Source: Verrucomicrobiales bacterium (GTDB lineage: Bacteria; Verrucomicrobiota; Verrucomicrobiia; Limisphaerales; SXQI01). Taken from it: 7,132 nt of DNA. Below are positions 1-6,754 of the stretch, in pieces. Every line of letters begins with the position of its first letter. The stretch's first letter is position 1. A program made the position numbers and the translations under genes. Below the pieces are notes generated by a model. That model was given only the letters and a program-made list of their open reading frames with translations, was not told the origin of the DNA and searched no databases. The DNA lies in the NCBI GenBank assembly GCA_005793025.1, contig SXQI01000001.1, positions 1-7,132 on the forward strand, in the 5' to 3' direction.

Positions 1-1785
1 ACAACTTGGCTCAGCGTGAACGATTTAGTGGAACCTTGGTTAGCGGGAGTCAAATCGGGAGAATGGAAAATCGAAGGGCACGAAAAGCAATTAGTGTTCG
101 GATTAAAAGCGATCCAACCCCAGCAGGCATCCACCGTCTTGGCGAACGTCTTGCCACGAACCGATTTCCCGAAAGACGGAACAGGCCCGTGGTTCGACCT
201 GCTTGCGCAAGCTGGGACGGGGTCGGAGCTTCAAAAACTATTTAACCAAGTGATTGCCGATGGGTTCGACCAGACCGCCACAATCAAAGCTTTGAACGCG
301 TTGAACGAAGCGGGCCGGAATCGCAACGCCAAACCCTCCGCCGATTTGGGTAGGTTGGCGAAACTATTGGATTCTCCAAACCCTTCGTTCCAAGAATCAG
401 CCGTCCGCCTAGCGGGGGCTTGGAAACTGGCGGAACTTTCGAAACCACTCATGCGATTGGCGACTAACGTTGCTTTAAAACCCGAGACACGCCAACTTGT
501 GCTCCAAAGTATCCGTGAAATTGGAGGAACCCAAGCCATCGAAGTTCTTGTCGATCTCGCCAGCAAAGGTGAGGAAATCTCGATACGAACCGCCGCAGTA
601 ATTGCTCTCACTAGTCTAGATCTAGGCAAAGCGATCCAACCCGCCATAGAAACTTTGGGAAAAATCAACTCCGAAGGAGAAGCGTTGAGCTTTTGGCGTG
701 GTCTTTTAGCAGCCAAAGGTTCGGCAACCGCTTTCGCGCAAGCACTCCCCAAGAGCGGCTTTCATTCAGTGGCTGCAAAAGCAGGATTAAGAGTAGCTCG
801 GGAGGGAGGGCGTAATGAACCGAACCTCATCATGGCCTTGGCTAGGAACCTCGATGCTGAAGGTGAAACCCAGAACCTAACCGCAGCCGAATTGAAAGCG
901 TTAGTCACCACCATCACCCAAACCGGGGATCCGGCGAAGGGAGAACATGTTTATAGGAGACCGGAATTAGGCTGCGTAACCTGCCATGCGATCGCAGGAG
1001 TGGGTGGGAAGGTCGGTCCCGATATGACATCGATCGGAGCCAGTGCCCCGATTGATTATTTGATCGAATCGTTGCAATTCCCAAATCGAAAAGTGAAGGA
1101 GGGATATCATTCAATTCAAATCGAAACGAAAGATAATCAAGAGATGGCCGGGATTTTAGTAAGAGAGACTCAAGAACAGATTATACTGCGAGATGCCGCT
1201 AATCAGGAGATTAATATCCCCGCCGCGACGATCGCCAAAAGAACCATTGGAGGTTCCTTGATGCCTTCCGGTTTGATCGATGCGTTGAGTCAGACTGAAC
1301 AGGTGGATATGTTCCGGTTCTTGTCTGAACTCGGTAAGCCGGGCCCATTCGATGGCTCCAAAGGCTCGGTTGCCCGAGTCTGGAAGCTGCTCCCTCAAAC
1401 CATTGATATCGCCCAGTTCGGTGACGAGAAAGTCGTTCAGCAAACAATGAGCGAAAAGGGATGGGTCGGCGCCACCACCTTGGTGGACGGCCGCCTCCTC
1501 AAAAACGAGATGATCGCTGCACTTCGACCGAGCACGTCGCGAAACCCTAGTGCCCTATTTGTAGGCACTCAGCTTCAGGTCCCGAAGGATGGGGTTGTTC
1601 AACTTAAATTGGAGAATTTCGGGCAATCGCCTGTTTGGATTGATGGAGTCGCACAACAAGGGAGCCAAAGCATCCAGACTAAACTCAACGCAGGCGTTCA
1701 CAAAATAATCCTGAAACTTCCTGTCCTCACGCTTCCAGAATATTTCAGAATAACCACCGTGGACGGAACCTTTTTAACCCAGTAA
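1..1785 (+). CDS. PVC-type c-haem-binding HEAT-repeat protein, 5' end outside window
   Basis: C-terminal 594 residues of a large, probably periplasmic c-type cytochrome-like protein. The frame is open to base 1, so the GTG at base 16 is not taken as the start. In order: helical HEAT-like repeats at about bases 340-690; a cytochrome c domain at about 915-1340; a C-terminal domain of roughly 145 residues, probably beta-rich. The haem-attachment motif CVTCH lies at 973-987. It is followed by a GPDM motif (1015-1026) and a long segment ending in SLMPSGL (from 1255), whose Met is a plausible distal haem ligand. This layout matches the PVC-type haem-binding CxxCH family of Planctomycetes and Verrucomicrobia. 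Those proteins often carry an N-terminal beta-propeller or dehydrogenase-like domain, which here would lie upstream. The substrate is unknown; family members are often suggested to act in oxidation of sugars or polysaccharides. The family call is firm, the physiological role is not. Confidence 0.88.
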   Translation, partial: TTWLSVNDLVEPWLAGVKSGEWKIEGHEKQLVFGLKAIQPQQASTVLANVLPRTDFPKDGTGPWFDLLAQAGTGSELQKLFNQVIADGFDQTATIKALNALNEAGRNRNAKPSADLGRLAKLLDSPNPSFQESAVRLAGAWKLAELSKPLMRLATNVALKPETRQLVLQSIREIGGTQAIEVLVDLASKGEEISIRTAAVIALTSLDLGKAIQPAIETLGKINSEGEALSFWRGLLAAKGSATAFAQALPKSGFHSVAAKAGLRVAREGGRNEPNLIMALARNLDAEGETQNLTAAELKALVTTITQTGDPAKGEHVYRRPELGCVTCHAIAGVGGKVGPDMTSIGASAPIDYLIESLQFPNRKVKEGYHSIQIETKDNQEMAGILVRETQEQIILRDAANQEINIPAATIAKRTIGGSLMPSGLIDALSQTEQVDMFRFLSELGKPGPFDGSKGSVARVWKLLPQTIDIAQFGDEKVVQQTMSEKGWVGATTLVDGRLLKNEMIAALRPSTSRNPSALFVGTQLQVPKDGVVQLKLENFGQSPVWIDGVAQQGSQSIQTKLNAGVHKIILKLPVLTLPEYFRITTVDGTFLTQ

Positions 1786-1811
1786 ACAGACCCGAAATTA
1801 GCTCAAGAATC

Positions 1812-2255
1812 ATGCAATTCAAGGTTCTCAATTGGGTATTGTTTTTATTCCTTACCTTGGCGACTGGCTGTACTCCTTTTCATCATGAATGGAGGAAGGC
1901 TGGACGCAGCCCTGCCTCATCCGCTCCTTATGTCGGCCGATGGGAGGGCGAATGGATCAGTGCTCGGAACGGACATCACGGCAAATTACGATGCTTGTTA
2001 GGAGAAAACTCAACGAGCACAGAGTTCCGTGCGCATTTTCTCGCCACTTACGCCAAGGTTTTACGCTTTGGCTACGTCGCTAATCTCACGGGTTCCCAGA
2101 CCAATGGCACGGTTCGATTCACGGGGGAGTCTGATCTAGGAAAACTGGCGGGAGGAGTTTACAGGTATTCAGGCAGCGCGGATGCAACTCATTTCTCGTG
2201 CACCTACGAGTCCAAATATGACCACGGAACTTTCAAAATGAACCGGTCTGATTAA
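1812..2255 (+). CDS. Small predicted lipoprotein of unknown function
   Basis: A 147-residue protein with an N-terminal lipoprotein signal: a short n-region with one Lys, a hydrophobic stretch (about residues 6-17) and a lipobox-like LATGC with Cys20 as the probable lipidated residue. The mature part is about 128 residues. It has a Pro/Ser-rich linker, then alternating hydrophobic and polar segments starting at GRWEGEW (about residues 42-48) and ending at YDHGTFKM. This looks like a compact beta-sheet fold such as a small barrel, but that is inference from the pattern. I recognise no enzyme motif. It begins 26 bases after the cytochrome-like gene and ends 3 bases before the ruvC start, so it is probably co-transcribed with ruvC. 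The ATG at 1812 is chosen because it gives a complete signal sequence; the upstream AAGAA is only a weak ribosome-binding site. Confidence 0.8.
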   Translation: MQFKVLNWVLFLFLTLATGCTPFHHEWRKAGRSPASSAPYVGRWEGEWISARNGHHGKLRCLLGENSTSTEFRAHFLATYAKVLRFGYVANLTGSQTNGTVRFTGESDLGKLAGGVYRYSGSADATHFSCTYESKYDHGTFKMNRSD

Positions 2256-2258
2256 GTC

Positions 2259-2870
2259 GTGGGAATCACTCCACAGCAATTTGAAAAGATGAAGGGGCGG
2301 TTGAGTGGCCCGCGCCGTTCGGCAACCGCCACCATCAAAGCAGAGACAACCTCCCCTGCCCCGTTCGCCCACAGCGTAATTCTTGGGATCGATCCTTCCC
2401 TTCGAGGCACGGGATTTGGTGTCATTCGGCTCGACAAACCCCATCCAGTGGCGTTGGCGTTCGGAACCATCATTTGCCCAAAAGCGTGGTTACTCTCCCG
2501 TTGCCTCCTTAGAATATCGACGGAACTTCAAGAGGTCATTCGAGAACATCGACCCACAGCTTGTGCGGTCGAAGGGCTTTTTTTCGCGCAAAATCTTCGC
2601 ACAGCCCTTATTATGGGAGAGGCTCGAGGTGCCAGCTTGGTTGCCGCTGCCGCAGGAGGAATGGAGATTTTTGAAATCTCTCCCCGAAAAATGAAGTTGG
2701 CAATGGTAGGTTACGGAGGTGCACAGAAATCGGCCGTTAGTCAGATGGTTCGAAGGATGTTGCACCTCGTGGATCTACCAGCACCAGACGCTGCGGATGC
2801 GTTAGCACTTGCACTCACATTGGCACAGGAGACGGGGCGACATTCAATTGCCGCTCCAAAACAACTCTAG
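2259..2870 (+). CDS. ruvC: Crossover junction endodeoxyribonuclease RuvC
   Basis: Holliday-junction resolvase: a dimer that nicks symmetrically across four-way DNA junctions in the cytoplasm, working with RuvAB. All four catalytic acids are present: Asp45 in GIDPSLRGTG, Glu105 in VEGLFFAQN, and Asp177 and Asp180 in PDAADALAL. They correspond to E. coli D7, E66, D138 and D141. Phe108 matches the junction-wedging aromatic F69, and Lys157 matches K118. The body (about residues 40-190) is of normal family length. An extra leader of about 38 residues, charged and then Ala/Pro/Thr-rich, precedes it. The GTG at 2259 is the outermost likely start. ATG at 2289 (codon 11) and TTG at 2301 (codon 15) are alternatives, and none has a clear Shine-Dalgarno. 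No ATG, GTG or TTG occurs between codon 15 and the catalytic Asp45, so some extension is unavoidable. ruvA follows 5 bases after the stop; ruvB is not in the window. Confidence 0.96.
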   Translation: MGITPQQFEKMKGRLSGPRRSATATIKAETTSPAPFAHSVILGIDPSLRGTGFGVIRLDKPHPVALAFGTIICPKAWLLSRCLLRISTELQEVIREHRPTACAVEGLFFAQNLRTALIMGEARGASLVAAAAGGMEIFEISPRKMKLAMVGYGGAQKSAVSQMVRRMLHLVDLPAPDAADALALALTLAQETGRHSIAAPKQL

Positions 2871-2875
2871 AAACT

Positions 2876-3478
2876 TTGATTACTTTTTTACAGGGAACAC
2901 TGATAGAAATCCTTCCTACTCAGGTGATCGTGGAGGTGAACGGTGTGGGATACGAAATTCTGATTCCGCTATCGTCCTATGATCGACTTCCTAGCGTCGG
3001 GAAACAGGTCAAGATTCTAACTCATGTGGCGATCCGCGAGGATGCGCACGTAATGTATGGCTTCATCTCAACTCAGGAACGTGAACTCTTCCGCCTCCTC
3101 ATCAATACCGTGAGCGGGATAGGACCAAAAATCGCCCTTAATATATTGAGTGGAATGAATTCAACAGCGTTTCGAGGGGCTGTGGTAAACTGCGATCACA
3201 AAGCACTCTCTCAAATCAGCGGGGTTGGCAAAAAAACTGCCGAACGCATCGTGGTTGAGTTGAGAGATAAATTTGGTGCTTCAGCTGGTTGGGAAGCGTC
3301 TAGTGCCCAACGGGCCTTGTCTTCGGCTGATCAAAAAATTAACGATGCTGTGCTAGGTCTGATGGCACTAGGGTTCAAACAAATTGAGGCCCATGACACA
3401 GTTCGTTCCGTGGTGGCAAAGCTAGGTCCGGAGGCTGGGTTGGAGGATATCGTCCGGGCGAGCCTCAAAAAGAGTTAA
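2876..3478 (+). CDS. ruvA: Holliday junction branch migration protein RuvA
   Basis: Junction-recognition subunit of the RuvAB branch-migration motor. Tetramers bind the four-way junction and load RuvB ATPase rings. At 200 residues it has standard length and all three domains. Residues 1-63 form the OB-fold, with acidic-pin residues Glu55 and Asp56 in IREDAHVMYGF at the same numbers as in E. coli. Residues about 71-132 hold two helix-hairpin-helix motifs (GIG at 81-83, GVG at 116-118) for backbone contacts. Residues about 152-200 form the mobile RuvB-binding domain (core NDAVLGLMALGF). The start is a TTG at 2876, chosen because the protein then begins MITFLQG, aligning with the family's conserved first residues. 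No Shine-Dalgarno is evident. The gene ends in two consecutive in-frame stops (TAA TAA, 3476-3481). It follows ruvC by 5 bases and is followed after 4 bases by an acyltransferase gene, consistent with one transcript. Confidence 0.97.
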   Translation: MITFLQGTLIEILPTQVIVEVNGVGYEILIPLSSYDRLPSVGKQVKILTHVAIREDAHVMYGFISTQERELFRLLINTVSGIGPKIALNILSGMNSTAFRGAVVNCDHKALSQISGVGKKTAERIVVELRDKFGASAGWEASSAQRALSSADQKINDAVLGLMALGFKQIEAHDTVRSVVAKLGPEAGLEDIVRASLKKS

Positions 3479-3482
3479 TAAA

Positions 3483-4184
3483 GTGCAAACTTCCCCAATA
3501 GGAGTGCCAAAACCGGCATCGTCGAGTGTGGTGATTCCCAACCGACCCTCATGGATCGGCCGTTTAATGGCACTTACCCTCCACTTAATTACCCGGTTCT
3601 TTAGCGCGACTTGGCGCATCCACTGGCATGATCCTCATCTATTGTTCCAAGGCCCTAAAGCCCCACCAATGATTGTTTGCCTTTGGCATAACAGGCTCGC
3701 CCTATCCATCAAGATCGGCGCCTACCTGCGTGAACACAGTCACGCTCAAGGGATTGCTGCCATGATCAGTGCCAGCAAGGACGGCGGCCTATTAGCTGAG
3801 ACATTGAGCCACTGTGGAATTACTGGCGTGCGAGGTTCCACGAGCCGGAGAGGTCGCCAAGCCCTACTTGAACTTACGCGAATGGCAGAAAAAGGTTACA
3901 CCCTAGCAATCACTCCCGATGGTCCCCGTGGCCCAATATATCAGGTTCAAGAGGGGGTCGTGGCTCTCGCGCAGATCACGGGGCTTTCGATCCTGCCGAT
4001 CCATGTGGGAATTCACACAAAATCTTCGATGCCGAATTGGGATAAATTCCAGATTCCGTGGCCATTCTCACGCGTGGACATCCATTTTGGATCCCCAATC
4101 CGCCTCAACCGCGATGCAACTTCTGACGAGCGGGAACGCTGCCGAGCCGGTTTAGAGTCTTGCTTGCAAGGATTTTCCGCGTAA
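3483..4184 (+). CDS. DUF374-type lysophospholipid acyltransferase family protein
   Basis: A 233-residue protein of the DUF374 group within the lysophospholipid acyltransferase superfamily, expected at the inner face of the cytoplasmic membrane and moving acyl chains onto a lipid acceptor. Signature segments are clear: WHNR at 68-71, where His69 would be the catalytic base in place of the usual HX4D box; SASKDGGLLAE at 96-106; RGSTSRRG at 117-124; and ITPDGPRGP at 143-151. A hydrophobic, aromatic stretch at about residues 28-48 could be a membrane-associating helix. The exact substrate (phospholipid, lipid A or other) cannot be read from the sequence. The start is a GTG at 3483, 4 bases after ruvA's stop, with only a weak purine run (AAAAAGAG) upstream. 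A start at Met29 would remove a variable leader but is less well placed for coupling to ruvA. Family assignment is firm, biochemical role inferred. Confidence 0.88.
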   Translation: MQTSPIGVPKPASSSVVIPNRPSWIGRLMALTLHLITRFFSATWRIHWHDPHLLFQGPKAPPMIVCLWHNRLALSIKIGAYLREHSHAQGIAAMISASKDGGLLAETLSHCGITGVRGSTSRRGRQALLELTRMAEKGYTLAITPDGPRGPIYQVQEGVVALAQITGLSILPIHVGIHTKSSMPNWDKFQIPWPFSRVDIHFGSPIRLNRDATSDERERCRAGLESCLQGFSA

Positions 4185-4239
4185 ATCAGGTTGCGTTTTT
4201 AGCTCACTGAAATAGCGTTACGCCCGTCCGTTGTAACCA

Positions 4240-5514
4240 ATGCGCTGGCTCCATTCCACATCGCGTCTGTTGATAATCACCGCAATTATTTTTGCCGCGA
4301 CGCTGTCTGGTCATCTCCACGCAGTGGAAAAAATAATCCGTAACCCTATCGTTACCGATTACGGCATCAACGATCCACAGTTTACAAATTCCATCAATCA
4401 CTTGCTACGAGTGCCGTTGATTGGCGGGAACAAAGTCACGGAGCTGGTGAACGGCGACGCCTTTTTTCCTGAGATGCTCGCCGCAATCCAGAGCGCAAAA
4501 CACTCCATCACATTTGAGAATTTCATTTGGCGTTCCGGAAAAATCAGTGATCAATTCATCGAAATCCTGATGCAAAAAGCTCGGGCTGGAGTCGCCGTGC
4601 ATTGCGTTGTGGATGGAGTTGGACGATTAGAACTCAAACAATTTGACCGCAATCGCCTCAAGAAAGCAGGGGTCAAATTCGAGACTTTCAATCGTGTTCA
4701 CTTACTCAAACCTTGGGATTGGAACCATCGCACACACCGAAAACTACTGGTGATCGATGGAAAAATCGGTTTCATCGGCGGGATGTGTATTGCCGATGAA
4801 TGGACCGGGAATGCCACTCTCCGCGATCACTGGCGCGACACCCAATACAAGGTCGAGGGCCCAGTGGTTGGACAACTTCAAGGGGTGTTCACTGATAATT
4901 GGACACGAACTAAATCCACTGTCCTGCACGGTGCTAACTATTTTACTACTCTGCCTCCCCGTGGTGATTCGTTGGCTCAGTACTTTCAGAGTGGTCCTCA
5001 TGATGGCGCAGAGAATGCCCGCATGCTTTATTTGTATTCCATTGCGGTAGCGAGGAAATCCATTCGGATCGCGCATGCATACTTTATTCCCGACGACTTA
5101 GCTCTCGGTATGCTTTTGGAGGCCCGCAAGCGAGGAGTGAGAATCGAGGTTATTGCACCTGGGGTCATTGACCACAATATCGTCCGGAGAGCGGCTCGTT
5201 CGCGCTGGCGCAAGCTACTCGAAGCGGGAGTCGAGTTTTATGAGTATCAGCCCTGCAAATACCACAACAAAATCATGATTGTGGATGACAAATGGGTCAC
5301 CTGTGGGTCGATCAATTTTGACGATCGGTCCTTCCGTATCAACGATGAGTCTAACCTCAATATTTTGGATGAAGAGTTCGCCAAACGCCAAATACAATTG
5401 TTCGAGGAGGATCGGGAAAAATCAAAACCCATCAGTTTGGAAGAATACAATGCTCGGCCCTGCCATATCAAATTGGTAGAAGCCTGTTGTGCTTTATTCA
5501 AAAGCCAACTCTGA
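4240..5514 (+). CDS. Phospholipase D / cardiolipin synthase-like protein with signal sequence
   Basis: A 424-residue member of the phospholipase D superfamily with two HKD catalytic motifs: HRKLLVID (His166, Lys168, Asp173) and HNKIMIVD (His342, Lys344, Asp349). The surroundings are typical of bacterial cardiolipin synthases: FIGG after the first motif and GSINFDDRSFRINDESN after the second. Cardiolipin synthases join two phosphatidylglycerols, or phosphatidylglycerol and another phospholipid, by phosphatidyl transfer through a His intermediate. Length is close to the ClsB type. The N-terminus has Arg2 and Arg9, a hydrophobic core at about residues 10-24 and a possible signal-peptidase site after Ala28 (LHA), so it is exported or anchored by one helix, unlike the two-helix N-terminus of ClsA. 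It lies 55 bases after the acyltransferase gene; that gap shows no convincing promoter or terminator. Other phosphatidyltransferase or phospholipase activity remains possible. Confidence 0.87.
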   Translation: MRWLHSTSRLLIITAIIFAATLSGHLHAVEKIIRNPIVTDYGINDPQFTNSINHLLRVPLIGGNKVTELVNGDAFFPEMLAAIQSAKHSITFENFIWRSGKISDQFIEILMQKARAGVAVHCVVDGVGRLELKQFDRNRLKKAGVKFETFNRVHLLKPWDWNHRTHRKLLVIDGKIGFIGGMCIADEWTGNATLRDHWRDTQYKVEGPVVGQLQGVFTDNWTRTKSTVLHGANYFTTLPPRGDSLAQYFQSGPHDGAENARMLYLYSIAVARKSIRIAHAYFIPDDLALGMLLEARKRGVRIEVIAPGVIDHNIVRRAARSRWRKLLEAGVEFYEYQPCKYHNKIMIVDDKWVTCGSINFDDRSFRINDESNLNILDEEFAKRQIQLFEEDREKSKPISLEEYNARPCHIKLVEACCALFKSQL

Positions 5515-5532
5515 CCCAATTACTGCAGGGAC
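5515..5532. other. Tail-to-tail junction between convergent genes
   Basis: Only 18 bases separate the TGA of the phospholipase D-like gene on the plus strand from the TAG of the E2 gene on the minus strand. No hairpin followed by a T-run is visible here or in the adjoining gene ends. Termination of the two units is therefore either Rho-dependent or occurs within the opposing genes, giving overlapping 3' transcript ends. The last point is inference. Confidence 0.6.
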
Positions 5533-6738
5533 CTAAAGTTGATTAGGTTTGGTCATCAATGAGGCAATTCGAGCCAGCAACCGCCCTGCCCCGCCTCCAT
5601 CCAGAACTCGGTGGTCAAAACTCAAAGTCAAATTGGCCTCCATCACTGGCTCGAACTTTCCCGAGTCCTCGTTCCAATGGGGTACGAATTTTCCGGCACC
5701 CATCCCTAATACCAATGTCTGCTCAGGCAACGGAATCGGCGTGGCCCAAGTCAGCCCAAAGGTGCCAAAGTTGGTGACAGTTGCGATCGATCCGCCTGTC
5801 GCATCATTAGGCAGTTTTCGTTGCCGCGCGAGTTGAACCAATTCGTTGTAGCGAACGACTAAATCCTTAAGCGAACGTTTATCGACATCACGCAACACGG
5901 GAACCAACACGCCGTCCTCAGCTTCCACTGCAAACCCGATATCGATCGCGGCTGGATGCACCAGCTTATGTCCCACTAGACGACCGGCCGGTGCGCTATT
6001 CTCTCCAAGAGCAATCGACAATGCTCGTAATGCATACAGTGCTGGGCCGGGCTTCGGCTCCATGGATTTGCGGTGAGCTAGCAACGCATCAAGCGACACT
6101 GGTAAGGCTACAGTCGCCAGAGGTCTTGTCCAACTTCGGCGCATTGCATCAGCAACCGCGACCCGCATCGTTGATGCCTGAGTCGTCTGATGTTTATCCA
6201 AATTCTGCAAGAATTTTTCGAGATCTTGGATCGTCACTCTCCCTGCTGCGCCACTACCGGCGATTCCAGCTAAATCCGCAGCGTGTAACCCAAGCTCCGC
6301 CATGCGTGCCTTCATTCGGGGCGAAATAAAACTAGCCCCAGAAATACTGGCAGGAACAGGTAGACCCCGCACAGTGGGATCCACGGCCCCGGGTTGCAGT
6401 CTACCAACCTTTTCAGTGCTTGATTGATCTCCGATAAATTCGTTCGTTTCCACCTTAACCAACTCCGTCTCAACTCCGAAAGCAACCGCATCCTCATCCG
6501 AAACCCTTATTTTCCCTAAGATTGCACCCACGGGATAACTTTCATGGCAGTGTGCGGTGATGATATCCACCTCCCCACGGCATGGGCTAGTCACCGTCGT
6601 CGTTGCCTTGTTGGTCTCGACTTCCATCAAATTTTGGTCGGCCTCTACACAATCCCCCGGTTTGACTAGGATTTGGATCACCGTTGCTTCGGCAATCGAC
6701 TCGCCAAGTTGTGGCATTACAATGGGAACGTACGACAT
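5533..6738 (-). CDS. Dihydrolipoamide acyltransferase (E2) of a 2-oxo acid dehydrogenase complex
   Basis: A 401-residue E2 core subunit. It takes the acyl group made by E1 onto a lipoyl arm and transfers it to coenzyme A, and forms the multimeric cytoplasmic core. Domains in order: one lipoyl domain (about residues 2-80) with the lipoyl-lysine Lys44 in EVETNKAT; a variable linker; a peripheral-subunit-binding domain beginning SPRMKARMAELG (about residues 140-178) that holds E1 or E3; a second linker; and the acyltransferase domain (about 190-401) ending with the catalytic motif DHRVLDGG (His376, Asp380). The ATG at 6736-6738 gives the usual beginning (VPIVMPQLGES). It lies 16 bases after the E1 beta stop, without a clear Shine-Dalgarno, so translation may be coupled to E1 beta. 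Whether the complex uses pyruvate or branched-chain 2-oxo acids cannot be decided from E2 alone. Confidence 0.95.
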   Translation of the reverse strand: MSYVPIVMPQLGESIAEATVIQILVKPGDCVEADQNLMEVETNKATTTVTSPCRGEVDIITAHCHESYPVGAILGKIRVSDEDAVAFGVETELVKVETNEFIGDQSSTEKVGRLQPGAVDPTVRGLPVPASISGASFISPRMKARMAELGLHAADLAGIAGSGAAGRVTIQDLEKFLQNLDKHQTTQASTMRVAVADAMRRSWTRPLATVALPVSLDALLAHRKSMEPKPGPALYALRALSIALGENSAPAGRLVGHKLVHPAAIDIGFAVEAEDGVLVPVLRDVDKRSLKDLVVRYNELVQLARQRKLPNDATGGSIATVTNFGTFGLTWATPIPLPEQTLVLGMGAGKFVPHWNEDSGKFEPVMEANLTLSFDHRVLDGGGAGRLLARIASLMTKPNQL

Positions 6739-6754
6739 AATGACGATGGTTCAG

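Noticed and set aside
616..625. Perfect 10-base palindrome ctagatctag
   Set aside because: It lies inside the HEAT-repeat coding region, is short, occurs once, and has no promoter context, so chance is the best explanation.
231..752. Long minus-strand open frame opposite the PVC-type gene
   Set aside because: It lies entirely antisense to a well-supported gene, its product has no recognisable domain, and it is explained by the sense gene's codon pattern.
3476..3481. Tandem TAA TAA after ruvA as a possible recoding or regulatory signal
   Set aside because: Double stops are common, and the next gene starts immediately after in another frame; nothing suggests read-through.
4191..4219. TTGCGT with a loosely spaced AT-containing hexamer as a promoter for the phospholipase D-like gene
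   Set aside because: No good -10 element appears at about 17 bases' spacing (AGCGTT is poor), so a sigma70-type promoter is not supported.
5991..6329. Plus-strand open frame of 112 codons opposite E2
   Set aside because: It is antisense to the E2 linker and catalytic region, which are strongly supported; its product has no family features.
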